Source: an uncultured Ulvibacter sp. (GTDB taxonomy: Bacteria; Bacteroidota; Bacteroidia; Flavobacteriales; Flavobacteriaceae). Taken from it: a stretch of 64,000 nt of DNA. The stretch spans positions 31,380 to 95,379 of the forward strand of contig CALIAF010000004.1 in assembly GCA_938041335.1 (NCBI GenBank), in the 5' to 3' direction. Shown here in pieces: positions 42,728-52,168 of the stretch (positions are counted from its first letter, which is position 1; the number at the start of each line of letters is the position of its first letter). The notes below the pieces were generated by a model. That model did not search any database, had not been told where the DNA came from, and was given only the letters and a program-made list of their open reading frames with translations. The translations under genes were made by a program, and so were the position numbers.

Positions 42728-44371
42728 TTGACAAGTACTACTTATAAGACCTCATCATTCACCGCTCACTACACGCTACTATTAGTAATAGCAGCGCTGC
42801 TCCTCAACCTGGCCACAAGTTGCAGTAACAGCACAGATTCTTCTAGAGATCACGAAGTCTTTAGGTATAACGAGCATAGCAACATAGCCTCTTTAGACCC
42901 TGCATTTGCTAGAAACCCACAAACTATTTGGCCTACTAACCAGTTATTTAATGGATTAGTGCAGCTAGACGATTCGCTAAACATTGTGCCAGATATCGCA
43001 AAGTCTTGGGTCATTAATGATAGTACACAGACCTATACTTTTAGATTAAGAGATGACGTATACTTTCATAAAAATGAGGTCTTCGGAAATGCGAAAACGC
43101 GAACCGTTGTCGCAGAAGATTTCACCTTTAGTTTTGATAGATTACTAGATCAAAAATTAGCCAGCCCTGGCAGTTGGGTACTTCAAAACGTAGACTATTA
43201 CAAAGCAGAAAACGATAGCACATTTGTTATACAACTTAAAAAACCATTTCCTGCCTTTCTAGGATTGCTATCCATGCGGTATTGCTCTGCGGTCCCTAAA
43301 GAAGCAGTGGAACATTATGGTAACACCTTTAGAAGAAATCCAGTAGGTACGGGTCCTTTTCAATTTAAAATGTGGGAAGAAAACATCAAACTGGTCTTAC
43401 GCAAAAACCCATTGTATTTTGAGAATGACGAAGAAGGCATTCAGCTTCCGTATATGGAAGCAGTAGCAATCACATTCTTACCAGACAAACAAAGTGAGTT
43501 TTTACAATTTATACAAGGGAACATCGATTTTATGTCTGGTTTAGATAATTCTTATAAAGACAATATTGTCACCACTACTGGACAACTACAACCTAAATAT
43601 GCGGCCACCGTAAACCTCATCACAGCTCCATATTTAAACACAGAATATTTAGGTTTCTTTTTAGGTACGGAAACTTCAGAAATCAACTCAAAGGCACTTC
43701 GTCAAGCGGTCAACTATGGTTTTGATAGAGAAAAAATGGTCACTTATCTTCGGAACGGGATGGGGTTTCCTGCGGTAAATGGTTTTATACCAAAAGGACT
43801 CCCTGGCTTTGAAGCCATTGAAGGTTACACGTACAACCCCATTAAAGCGAAAGAACTCATAGCAAAATACATAGAAGAAACAGGCGATACCGACCCAGAG
43901 ATCACCATTGGTACTAACGCGCAATACTTAGACGTATGTGAATACATACAACGCGAACTCGAAAAACTAGGGCTTAAAGTGACCATAGATGTGGTGCCAC
44001 CTTCTACCCTCCGCCAAATGAAATCTAGTGGAGAGCTTGATGTTTTTAGAGCCAGTTGGATTGCAGATTATCCAGATGCAGAGAACTATTTATCCTTATT
44101 TTATAGCCCAAACTTTACTCCAAATGGCCCTAATTATATGCATTATAAAAATGTAGCATTTGACAGTTTGTATGTCGAAGCGCAGAATATTTCGGACATA
44201 AAAATACGAAAGGACTATTATAGAAAAATGGATAGCCTGATTATTGCAGATGCTCCTATCGTGCCATTGTATTATGACATGGCGGTACGATTAGTCTCTA
44301 AAAAAGTATCTGGCCTTGGCGTGAACCCCCAGAATTTTCTAGTGCTTAAAAGAGTTAAGAAGGAAAAATAG
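42728..44371 (+). CDS. oligopeptide-type ABC transporter substrate-binding lipoprotein (SBP_bac_5)
   Basis: 547 residues from the TTG at 42728; a longer frame begins at TTG 42680, but promoter elements lie inside it. A lipoprotein signal ends at LATSC (Cys32). The rest is a family 5 solute-binding protein: DPAFARNPQTIWPTNQLFNG, DIAKSWVINDSTQTYTFRLR, FRRNPVGTGPFQFKMWEENI, ADYPDAENYLSLFYSPNFTP. These bind peptides, nickel or opine-like solutes in the periplasm. No permease or ATPase gene is adjacent, which is common for orphan binding proteins in this phylum. Two small membrane-type genes follow. Confidence 0.88.
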   Translation: MTSTTYKTSSFTAHYTLLLVIAALLLNLATSCSNSTDSSRDHEVFRYNEHSNIASLDPAFARNPQTIWPTNQLFNGLVQLDDSLNIVPDIAKSWVINDSTQTYTFRLRDDVYFHKNEVFGNAKTRTVVAEDFTFSFDRLLDQKLASPGSWVLQNVDYYKAENDSTFVIQLKKPFPAFLGLLSMRYCSAVPKEAVEHYGNTFRRNPVGTGPFQFKMWEENIKLVLRKNPLYFENDEEGIQLPYMEAVAITFLPDKQSEFLQFIQGNIDFMSGLDNSYKDNIVTTTGQLQPKYAATVNLITAPYLNTEYLGFFLGTETSEINSKALRQAVNYGFDREKMVTYLRNGMGFPAVNGFIPKGLPGFEAIEGYTYNPIKAKELIAKYIEETGDTDPEITIGTNAQYLDVCEYIQRELEKLGLKVTIDVVPPSTLRQMKSSGELDVFRASWIADYPDAENYLSLFYSPNFTPNGPNYMHYKNVAFDSLYVEAQNISDIKIRKDYYRKMDSLIIADAPIVPLYYDMAVRLVSKKVSGLGVNPQNFLVLKRVKKEK

Positions 44372-44427
44372 TCTACTTGTTTTGTAACCTTCTCCTATAT
44401 TCTTACATACAATTATAAAAGCCGCGT

Positions 44428-44733
44428 ATGAAATATAAAACCACTGGAACTAAAGCAGGGCATAAATTGTTTGTTAGAAAAAGAAGTACAACCTTCGATA
44501 CTTTTAACAAGGCAACTGTCGGGTCAAGTACTACTGGTGAGTTTACTGATCATAAAGAAATGAAGATATGGGAGTATGCTGCTTTTCAGAAAGAACAATT
44601 TAAGGCGATTAAAAAACGGAAGAGAAGATTTTACTTGACGCTAGTTGTATCTTTAGTAATCGCGATTATCCTATTATCACTGCTACCATTTATATTTGAT
44701 GAATTATATCAGGTTAATAGTTTTAGAGGTTAA
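44428..44733 (+). CDS. small single-pass membrane protein, paralogue of the next gene
   Basis: 101 residues. A basic soluble N-terminal part, then EFTDHKEMKIWEYAAFQKEQ, a Lys/Arg-rich stretch (FKAIKKRKRR) and a transmembrane helix (FYLTLVVSLVIAIILLSLLP, about 72-91) with a short outer tail. The topology is inside N-terminus by the positive-inside rule. It is similar over its second half to the next gene read through its stop. I know no family. It starts 56 bases after the binding-protein gene. Confidence 0.72.
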   Translation: MKYKTTGTKAGHKLFVRKRSTTFDTFNKATVGSSTTGEFTDHKEMKIWEYAAFQKEQFKAIKKRKRRFYLTLVVSLVIAIILLSLLPFIFDELYQVNSFRG

Positions 44734-44742
44734 TAGACAAAT

Positions 44743-45027
44743 ATGGGTTTTGGGCAAGGTGGTATGCAAAGGGTAAAATCTGTAAAGATTAATAGAGCAC
44801 AACTAAATAACAGAAAACGTAAAGAGTATTTTAAAAACCCAACTGGCCATCAAAAGATTTACAGTGATTTTATTGACCATATAGAAATGTCACCAGAAGA
44901 ATTTGAAATTTTTAAAGAGGAGATAATTTTAAAGAAATAAAAACGTACACATCACTTCTATCTTTCCTTAGCGATCACACTATCTATAGTTATCCTGTTA
45001 GTGATCTATTTAATAAAAACGGTATGA
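44743..45027 (+). pseudogene. paralogue of the preceding gene, cut by an in-frame stop before its membrane helix
   Basis: The open frame 44743-44940 encodes 65 residues with DFIDHIEMSPEEFEIFKEEI, matching the neighbour's EFTDHKEMKIWEYAAFQKEQ. Directly after its TAA (44938-44940), in the same frame, another 28 codons follow up to TGA at 45025-45027 and read KRTHHFYLSLAITLSIVILL..., a membrane helix matching the neighbour's RRFYLTLVVSLVIAIILL. One base change therefore seems to have removed the membrane anchor. It is either a recent pseudogene, a gene now making a soluble 65-residue form, or a case of stop readthrough. The start is 9 bases after the previous stop. Confidence 0.78.
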
Positions 45028-45046
45028 TTTAGGCTTGGGCTATAGA

Positions 45047-45064
45047 TTGACTTCGACCGCACTA
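45047..45064. repeat. REP-like fragment (CTTCGACCGCACT)
   Basis: Another copy of the CTTCGACnnCGCnC core, in the gap after the truncated paralogue. Confidence 0.4.
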
Positions 45065-45096
45065 TGTTTGTCGTTATGCTCCACTTAAAATTTAAT

Positions 45097-46272
45097 TCAC
45101 CCTTTTCTCCACTGCTTAGACTCCTCAAAGACATGTTCTAAAATAGCTTTATCCTCTGTAGTAAATTCTATACCACGGCGTTTCATAACGATTTCACTAA
45201 CTTCAAATGCTTTGCTTGTTTTGTAAGTAGTCATACCAGCACTGCCTCCCCAACTAAAACTAGGGACAAAATTACGCGGGAATCCACTTCCAAAGATATT
45301 TGCACTAACGCCTACAACGGTTCCTGTATTAAACATCGTATTGATACCGCATTTACTGTGATCGCCCATCATTAATCCACAAAACTGTAATCCCGTGTGG
45401 GCAAAGCCTTCGGTTTCATAATCCCATAAGCGTACTTCTGCATAATTATTTTTAAGGTTTGAGTTATTAGTATCTGCCCCCAAGTTGCACCATTGCCCTA
45501 ACACGCTATTTCCTAAAAACCCATCATGTCCCTTGTTAGAGTAGCCCATTATCACTGAGTTGTTCACCTCACCTCCCACTTTACTATGCGGACCTATGGT
45601 TGTTGGTCCGTATATTTTGGCTCCCATTTTTACAGTCGCATGGTCGCAAAGCGCAAAGGGTCCACGAATCATGCTGCCTTCCATTACGGCTGCGTCTTTG
45701 CCTATATAGATAGGGCCATCTGTAGCGTTTAATGAGCAATTAAAAAGTTTTGCTCCTTCTTCAATAAATATGTTTTCTTTATTAAAAACGACTACGTGTT
45801 TTGGAATAGGTTGTGAACTACGCCCCGCAGTTAATTCCTCAAAATCTCTAACAATAGCTTCTCCATTCTTTGCGAAAATATCCCAAGAATGGGCTATTCG
45901 TATCACATCATCATAAGTGTATTGTACGACATCAAAGGTATCAAAATCAACTTCTTGATCTTCTTTAGCAAAGAAAGCCAAGGGTTCGTCTTTATAAAAT
46001 ACGGCTTGATTTTCTTTAAGACCTTCTATAACCGCCACTAAATTTTCTGAAGGAATAAATGATGCATTAATCATTACATTTTCTTCTAGTTCTACCATAG
46101 GATACTTATCAACTAGATAGTCTTCTGTTATTGTCGTTGTGGTAGTACCTAATAACCGCTCCCACTTTTCACGTAAGGTTAAAATACCTACGCGAATATC
46201 AGCTACTGGTCTCGTAAAAGTAAATGGCAGTAATTGGTTTCGTACGGCGCCGTCAAAAAGGATATAATTCAT
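45097..46272 (-). CDS. GlmU-like nucleotidyltransferase with left-handed beta-helix
   Basis: 391 residues. The N-terminal half is a divergent sugar nucleotidyltransferase-like domain (starts NYILFDGAVRNQLLPFTFTR, followed by RVGILTLREKWERLL-like basic segment), and the C-terminal half carries hexapeptide repeats forming a left-handed beta-helix (IYIGKDAAVMEGSMIRGPFA, KIYGPTTIGPHSKVGGEV, then NTMFNTGTVVGVSANIFG). Bacteroidota genomes annotate this as a 'GlmU family protein'. It may transfer a nucleotide to, or acetylate, an amino sugar phosphate. GlmM, which makes GlcN-1-P, is nearby on the same strand, which supports a role in UDP-sugar supply, but activity is unproven and the catalytic lysine pattern of true GlmU is not evident. 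Confidence 0.82.
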   Translation of the reverse strand: MNYILFDGAVRNQLLPFTFTRPVADIRVGILTLREKWERLLGTTTTTITEDYLVDKYPMVELEENVMINASFIPSENLVAVIEGLKENQAVFYKDEPLAFFAKEDQEVDFDTFDVVQYTYDDVIRIAHSWDIFAKNGEAIVRDFEELTAGRSSQPIPKHVVVFNKENIFIEEGAKLFNCSLNATDGPIYIGKDAAVMEGSMIRGPFALCDHATVKMGAKIYGPTTIGPHSKVGGEVNNSVIMGYSNKGHDGFLGNSVLGQWCNLGADTNNSNLKNNYAEVRLWDYETEGFAHTGLQFCGLMMGDHSKCGINTMFNTGTVVGVSANIFGSGFPRNFVPSFSWGGSAGMTTYKTSKAFEVSEIVMKRRGIEFTTEDKAILEHVFEESKQWRKG

Positions 46273-46459
46273 TTTTCAGTAATTAGTAGTCTATATTGAT
46301 TAAAGGTGAACAATCTTTAAATGAAAATTAAAAATGACACAATAATTCAAAAATAGAGAACTAAATTAAGATTAAAGATTCAATCTTATATTTTCTGAAA
46401 TGTTATGGAGTTGAACATTTATAAATGTTCATTTATTTTAGTCAAAAACAGCAAGTTGT

Positions 46460-47965
46460 TTAAAACTCAAACCAGTTTTCTTGACACGCAGAACTTATTT
46501 TTTGTTCTTCGGAAATGTGATGATATGTAGCCCCATGTGTTACATAATCTTTTGCCCATTCTTCACCGTTTTCTGCTATTTCTTTAATGGCATTACAAAC
46601 AAATTTTGCCTCGGCGTCTGTTGTTGTTGGGTGTATTGAGACTCTTACCCATCCTGGCTTGAGACTAAATTCACCTTCATATATTTTACCAATTAAATCA
46701 TCTGATGTAGGCTGATCAATATCAAAAAGATAATGACCATAAGTACCAGCGCAACTACAGCCGCCACGTGATTGTATACCATAACGATCATTCAATATTT
46801 TTACGGCTAGATCGTGATGCAAACCTTCAATAATAAATGAAACAACACCCAAGCGATCTTTATGATTTCCAGCAAGGATTTTGATTTTTGGATGATGCTC
46901 TAGTGCTTTAAATAGAATAGTAAGTAATTCTTCTTCTCTCGCCATCATCCTCTCGACCCCCATTTTTTCTTTTAAACGTACCGCTAGAGAAATACGTATT
47001 GCTTGCAAAAACCCTGGTGTTCCGCCATCTTCTCGGGCTTCTATATCATCAATATATTTGTGACCTCCCCAAGGGTTGGTCCAAGCCACAGTACCGCCTC
47101 CTGGATTGTCAGGAATCGTATTTTTATATAAGGAACTATTGAATACTAAAACACCACTAGAACCAGGGCCTCCTAAAAATTTATGTGGTGATAAAAATAT
47201 AGCGTCAAGATAAGATTCTGGTTGATCTGCTGGATGCATATCAATATCTATGTATGGACCGGAACAAGCAAAATCTACAAAACAAAGTCCGTTTTGTTCA
47301 TGCATTAATCTCGCTACTTCATAATAGGGTGTTTTTATTCCTGTAACGTTAGAACAGCTTGTAATAGAAGCTATTTTGTAGGGTGCATCTTTATACGTAT
47401 TCAAGATGTTTTTAAAATTTTCTAAACAAAACAATCCTACTTCATTACAGGGTATGACTACCACCTCTGCAATGGTTTCTAACCAAGACGTTTGATTGCT
47501 GTGGTGTTCCATGTGTGTAACAAATACAACAGGACGAACTAATTTATTTAAGTCTATTTGTGCTTGTAAATTTTCTGGTGCTTTTAAACCAAGTATACGC
47601 TGAAACTTATTTATAACACCTGTCATACCAGAACCACAGGTAAACAAAACATCTTGCTCATTTGCCCCAACGTGCTCCTTAATTATGTCTCTTGCTTTTT
47701 GATAGGCATGGGTCATCGTTGTGCCCATTATTGATGTCTCTGTATGCGTGTTTGCCACAAATGGGCCAAAATCATCCCGCATTTTATTTTCTATTGGCGT
47801 ATACAACCTTCCGCTAGCAGTCCAATCGGTATAGACAATTTTTTGCTTACCATAGGGGCTGGTAAACGTTTGGTCAATTCCTAAAATTTGATTTCTGAAT
47901 GGCGCAAAGTATGATTCTAAGCTAGTTAGGCTTTTCTCTACTTTACCGATAGACTTTATAAGCAT
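46460..47965 (-). CDS. class V aminotransferase / cysteine-desulfurase-like PLP enzyme
   Basis: 501 residues, longer than SufS or IscS (about 400). The PLP lysine is in SPHKFLGGPGSSG (about Lys261), the cofactor-binding Asp/His region is CFVDFACSGPYIDIDMH, and the substrate loop at the N-terminus is VYTDWTASGRLYTPIENKMR; FTCGSGMTGVINKF is an early PLP-phosphate site. A cysteine-containing segment RGGCSCAGTYGHYLF near the C-terminus is like the mobile Cys loop of desulfurases, here with two cysteines. The role may be cysteine or selenocysteine desulfuration or an aminotransfer on a small substrate. It lies between the GlmU-like gene and glmM on the same strand. Confidence 0.85.
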   Translation of the reverse strand: MLIKSIGKVEKSLTSLESYFAPFRNQILGIDQTFTSPYGKQKIVYTDWTASGRLYTPIENKMRDDFGPFVANTHTETSIMGTTMTHAYQKARDIIKEHVGANEQDVLFTCGSGMTGVINKFQRILGLKAPENLQAQIDLNKLVRPVVFVTHMEHHSNQTSWLETIAEVVVIPCNEVGLFCLENFKNILNTYKDAPYKIASITSCSNVTGIKTPYYEVARLMHEQNGLCFVDFACSGPYIDIDMHPADQPESYLDAIFLSPHKFLGGPGSSGVLVFNSSLYKNTIPDNPGGGTVAWTNPWGGHKYIDDIEAREDGGTPGFLQAIRISLAVRLKEKMGVERMMAREEELLTILFKALEHHPKIKILAGNHKDRLGVVSFIIEGLHHDLAVKILNDRYGIQSRGGCSCAGTYGHYLFDIDQPTSDDLIGKIYEGEFSLKPGWVRVSIHPTTTDAEAKFVCNAIKEIAENGEEWAKDYVTHGATYHHISEEQKISSACQENWFEF

Positions 47966-48086
47966 TTGATTACCAATTAATTGTCAGCTAAATTACAAAT
48001 AATTAATGACCTTTTTAATCATTTTTACAGAAAACAAATGGTTGCTATTTCCGAAGAATAACTGCTCAAAATTGTGACGCTGGGCC

Positions 48087-48132
48087 AAAAAAAACCATCA
48101 CAAATGCGCTACTAATAAAGGCTATGTGATGG
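48087..48132 (-). terminator. intrinsic terminator after glmM
   Basis: On the minus strand an 8-bp stem CCATCACA / TGTGATGG with a 22-base loop is followed by eight Ts, 28 bases after the glmM stop. Confidence 0.65.
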
Positions 48133-48160
48133 TACTATCCTATTTCATGAAAAGTGTTTT

Positions 48161-49546
48161 CTACTTAGAAATCACTTGAATTTCTGCAATAAAACGATCT
48201 GCTAATGCATCTGCAGCTTCTTGTGACATAGCTTCTGTATACACACGAATAATAGGCTCTGTGTTAGATTTTCTTAAATGCACCCAATTTTCTGCAAAAT
48301 CAATCTTGACACCGTCAATAGTTGTAATTTTTTCTGAAGCATATTTTTCCTCCATCGTTCTTAATATCGCATCCACATCTATGGTAGGTGTTAATGCAAT
48401 TTTCTTTTTACTCATAAAATAATTAGGGTAGCTAGCGCGTAACTGGCTCACTGGTATTCTAATATCTGCGAGATAGCTTAAAAATAATGCAATCCCAACT
48501 AGGCTATCACGACCGTAATGCAATTCTGGATAAATGATGCCACCATTACCTTCACCACCTATTACGGCTTTAGTATCTTTCATCATATTAACTACATTCA
48601 CCTCTCCTACTGCGCTTGCTTTGTGGCTTCCGCCGTGCTTTTTAGTTACATCACTTAATGCGCGGGATGATGACATATTTGAAACCGTGTTTCCAGAAGT
48701 ATGTTGCAATACATAATCTGCGACGGCTACTAGCGTATATTCTTCTCCAAACATGGCTCCTTTTTCATCTACAAACGCCAATCGATCTACGTCTGGGTCT
48801 ACTACAAGTCCAAAATCTGCATTCTCCTTAACAGTCAATGCCATTAAATCACCTAAATGCGCTGCTAATGGTTCTGGATTATGCGGAAACTCGCCATTAG
48901 GAGTACAATATAATTTTACTGGCTCTACACCTAACGCTTCTAATAATAAAGGAACAGCAATACCACCTGTTGAGTTTACACCATCTACTACTACCTTAAA
49001 TCGAGCTTTTTTAATAGCCTCCACGTTTACAAGATCTAGGTCTAAAATCTCATCAATATGTAGATCCATATAGGCATCATTAATCATTCGTTCTCCCAAA
49101 TCATCAACTTCTGCAAAAGTAATAGCACCGCTTTCGGCTAGATCTAATATTTCTTGACCCGCTGCGCCATCTAAAAACTCTCCTTTGTTGTTTAATAATT
49201 TAAGAGCATTCCACTGTTTAGGGTTATGGCTCGCTGTAAGTATAATACCTCCATCTGCGTGCTCTAGCATAACAGCAACTTCTACTGTTGGAGTCGTAGA
49301 AAGATTGAGGTCTACAATATCAATACCCATACCTATTAGCGTATTTACCACTAACTCTTGTATCATCTCTCCAGAAATCCGTGCATCACGACCTACAACC
49401 ACTTTATAGCGGTCCTTTACACGTTGTTGCTTTACCCAAGCACCGTAAGCCGCTGCATATTTTACTGCATCTAAAGGTGTTAAGTTGTCACCTTGAGTAC
49501 CCCCTATGGTACCTCTAATACCTGATATTGATTTTATTAATGTCAT
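48161..49546 (-). CDS. glmM: phosphoglucosamine mutase GlmM
   Basis: 461 residues. Interconverts glucosamine-6-phosphate and glucosamine-1-phosphate for peptidoglycan and LPS precursors. Phosphoserine loop LTASHNPKQWN (Ser106), metal-binding DPDVDRLAFVDE, sugar-binding GEGNGGIIYPE, and phosphate-binding RKSNTEPIIRVYTEA near the C-terminus identify an alpha-D-phosphohexomutase. GlmM is favoured over other mutases because Bacteroidota GlmM has this form and length and because of the GlmU-like gene downstream, but some phosphomannomutase activity cannot be excluded. It starts with MTLIKSISGIRGTIGG. Confidence 0.88.
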   Translation of the reverse strand: MTLIKSISGIRGTIGGTQGDNLTPLDAVKYAAAYGAWVKQQRVKDRYKVVVGRDARISGEMIQELVVNTLIGMGIDIVDLNLSTTPTVEVAVMLEHADGGIILTASHNPKQWNALKLLNNKGEFLDGAAGQEILDLAESGAITFAEVDDLGERMINDAYMDLHIDEILDLDLVNVEAIKKARFKVVVDGVNSTGGIAVPLLLEALGVEPVKLYCTPNGEFPHNPEPLAAHLGDLMALTVKENADFGLVVDPDVDRLAFVDEKGAMFGEEYTLVAVADYVLQHTSGNTVSNMSSSRALSDVTKKHGGSHKASAVGEVNVVNMMKDTKAVIGGEGNGGIIYPELHYGRDSLVGIALFLSYLADIRIPVSQLRASYPNYFMSKKKIALTPTIDVDAILRTMEEKYASEKITTIDGVKIDFAENWVHLRKSNTEPIIRVYTEAMSQEAADALADRFIAEIQVISK

Positions 49547-49619
49547 TATTGCTGAAATTTTAGCACAAAGATACTTGTTAAAATATGAATACTAAAGGAC
49601 GATTTTGTAAATTGCTTTA

Positions 49620-50213
49620 ATGAATTTTCTCGCTCACATTTATCTCTCTGGCGAAAATGAAGGTACCATAATTGGCAACTTCATTGCTGATGGAATTAAA
49701 GGAAAAAAATACCTGAAATATCCTGAATCCATACAAAAAGGAATCCTGCTTCATCGCGCCATTGACAGCTATACAGATAGTCACCCTATTGTGCGAAAAA
49801 GCACAAAGCGATTACACGAAAAACACGGGCATTACAGCGGTGTAATTGTAGACATCCTTTACGATCATTATTTGGCAAAAAACTGGAGTGAGTATCACGA
49901 TATTCCATTAGAAGAATACATCTCTAATTTTTATGATTTATTACAGGACAACTATACTATTCTACCAACCAGAATACAAAGAATGATGCCTTATATGATG
50001 GCAGACAATTGGTTGTTATCCTATGCAACTGTGCCAGGTATTAGCAAGATACTAGACCAGATGAGCGTACGCGTAAAGGGGCGCTCCAATATGAATTTTG
50101 CAGTCATAGAACTAAAAGAATTTTATGCTGAGTTTGAAGATGAATTCACTAATTTTTTTGAAGAATTACAGCTGTATTGTAAGAATAAATTAAGGGAAAT
50201 TAATGCAAACTAA
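49620..50213 (+). CDS. acpH: acyl-carrier-protein phosphodiesterase family protein
   Basis: 197 residues. Starts MNFLAHIYLSGENEGTIIGN, the family's FLAHxxLS...GN.xaD signature, followed by FIADGIKGKKYLKYPESIQK and GILLHRAIDSYTDSHPIVRK with the metal-binding H and D residues. The HD-type enzyme family (AcpH) removes 4'-phosphopantetheine from ACP. It is divergent from glmM with a 73-bp spacer, and its ATG follows a short leader. No partner ACP gene is seen here. Confidence 0.9.
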   Translation: MNFLAHIYLSGENEGTIIGNFIADGIKGKKYLKYPESIQKGILLHRAIDSYTDSHPIVRKSTKRLHEKHGHYSGVIVDILYDHYLAKNWSEYHDIPLEEYISNFYDLLQDNYTILPTRIQRMMPYMMADNWLLSYATVPGISKILDQMSVRVKGRSNMNFAVIELKEFYAEFEDEFTNFFEELQLYCKNKLREINAN

Positions 50214-50259
50214 AACAAAGGGTATCAAACGAAGGCAAACATAATAAGTACAGTTGGTC

Positions 50260-50267
50260 TATTTTTG
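50260..50267 (+). promoter_or_regulatory. -7 promoter element (TATTTTTG) before the gamma-glutamyltransferase gene
   Basis: Matches TAnnTTTG, 47 bases upstream of the ATG, in the 101-bp gap after acpH. A GTTGG just before may be part of a weak -33 element. Confidence 0.4.
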
Positions 50268-50314
50268 ATGTAGAATTTTGATTCTTTGGATGTTAGAATA
50301 ATAAAAACAAAATT

Positions 50315-52015
50315 ATGAGAGTACTACTTTTAATATTGGTCATCATATGTGCAAGCTGCAAAAATGACCAGCACATTCCAGAAGTTAAAAAACCACAATT
50401 AGGAGTTATTGCAGACAGTGCGATGGTGGTTTCTGCAAGGGAAGAAGCATCCAGAATTGGATTAAATATAATGAAAGAAAAGGGTGGTAATGCCTTTGAC
50501 GCGATGATCGCAACTGAGTTTGCACTCGCCGTTGTATTTCCGTATGCAGGTAATCTAGGTGGTGGTGGTTTTATGGTGTTTAGAACACAGTATGGTGAGA
50601 TAGGTGCACTTGATTATAGAGAAAAAGCACCAATGGCAGCATCGAGAGATATGTATTTGGATACCGACGGAAATTTTATTAGCGATAAGAGTAAGACAGG
50701 TGCATTAGCCATAGGAGTTCCAGGAACAGTGGCAGGAATGTTTGCTGTTCATGAAAAATATGGCTCACTCCAGATGGACGAAATTTTAGCACCAGTTATT
50801 GCATTAGCATCAGAAGGCTACTTGCTTACCGCCGATCAAGCAGAACGATTTAATTTTTACAATTCTATTTTTGAAGAAGTAAATGGAACTGAAAGTATTT
50901 ACTCCAATGACTGGAAAGAGAACGATCGTTTTATTAATACCGCAATTGCCGAAACTTTTAAACGTATCGCGCTTAACGGGCGATCAGAATTTTATGAAGG
51001 AGAAACGGCAGACCTACTCGTGAAATATCTATCTTCAAAAAAAGGAATTATCACTAAAAAAGACCTTTTAAATTATGAAGCTGTATGGCGTGAGCCAGTG
51101 ATCTTTGATTATAAAGAATTAAAAATTATTTCTATGGCACCTCCTTCTAGTGGAGGTATATGTCTCGCACAAATTTTAAATGCGGTTGAAGAATTTCCAA
51201 TAGACGAATATGGTCATAATCAAACAAGAAGTATGCAGGTTATTATAGAGGCTTCCAGACGAGCATATGCCGATAGAAGCCAATTTTTAGGCGATCCAGA
51301 GTTCGTGGACATTCCTGTAGATAGTTTAATAAGTCCGTATTATTTAAAGGATAGAATGAATAATTTCTCTTTTGATAAAGCAACTCCTTCCACTGAAATC
51401 TCCTATGGCGAGCCATTAGGAAAAGAGTCTACAGAAACTACACACTACTCCATTGTTGATGCATATGGCAATGCAATCGCTGCAACTACTACTTTAAATG
51501 CCGCCTTTGGTTCTAAAATGTATAGCAATGAATTGGGTTTTTTCTTTAATAATGAGATGGACGATTTTAGCGCAAAACCAGGAGTGCCTAATATGTTTGG
51601 GTTGATAGGAGGAGAAGCAAATTCGATAGCACCTCAAAAAAGAATGCTAAGCAGTATGACCCCCACTATCATTGAAAAGAATGGAGAATTCTGGATGAGT
51701 GTAGGAACCCCTGGAGGGTCCACAATAATCACCTCTGTAATGCAAACCATTCTTAACGTTTACGAGTATGATATGACCATGCAGGATGCAGTAAATGCGC
51801 CTAGATTTCATCATCAATGGTTACCAGACCAAGTCCTGGTAGAACCACAAGGGTTTGACCGTATTATTCTTGATTCGCTTAGTTCTAAAGGTTATCTAAT
51901 AAATCAAGAAGATGCGCCAGTTATTGGAAAGGTGGATGCCATTCTTAAAAGAACAAATGGCACCTTAGAAGGAGGTGCAGATATACGCGGAGATGATACC
52001 GCTGTAGGATATTAA
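50315..52015 (+). CDS. ggt: gamma-glutamyltransferase (lipoprotein form)
   Basis: 566 residues with a lipoprotein signal (lipobox ICASC), so it is tethered to the periplasmic or outer-membrane face. GGT hydrolyses glutathione and other gamma-glutamyl compounds or transfers the gamma-glutamyl group. The precursor self-cleaves before the nucleophile Thr at the start of TTHYSIVDAYGNAIAATTTL (Thr375); the oxyanion motif GTPGGSTIITSVMQ and the early AGNLGGGGFMVF, LDYREKAPMAAS are also typical. Length and motif order are complete. Confidence 0.95.
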   Translation: MRVLLLILVIICASCKNDQHIPEVKKPQLGVIADSAMVVSAREEASRIGLNIMKEKGGNAFDAMIATEFALAVVFPYAGNLGGGGFMVFRTQYGEIGALDYREKAPMAASRDMYLDTDGNFISDKSKTGALAIGVPGTVAGMFAVHEKYGSLQMDEILAPVIALASEGYLLTADQAERFNFYNSIFEEVNGTESIYSNDWKENDRFINTAIAETFKRIALNGRSEFYEGETADLLVKYLSSKKGIITKKDLLNYEAVWREPVIFDYKELKIISMAPPSSGGICLAQILNAVEEFPIDEYGHNQTRSMQVIIEASRRAYADRSQFLGDPEFVDIPVDSLISPYYLKDRMNNFSFDKATPSTEISYGEPLGKESTETTHYSIVDAYGNAIAATTTLNAAFGSKMYSNELGFFFNNEMDDFSAKPGVPNMFGLIGGEANSIAPQKRMLSSMTPTIIEKNGEFWMSVGTPGGSTIITSVMQTILNVYEYDMTMQDAVNAPRFHHQWLPDQVLVEPQGFDRIILDSLSSKGYLINQEDAPVIGKVDAILKRTNGTLEGGADIRGDDTAVGY

Positions 52016-52168
52016 TACCAATAATTACAGCCAAATAAGTTGGTTGTCCTGATTATTTAACTCGTTAACGATTTTGTAGGTAAAATACTACGTATTTGAA
52101 TTGTAGCACGTATTTTGCACTATCCAATTGAGATTTTGTCCCAGGTTTGAAATCTCAGCAAGCTAACA

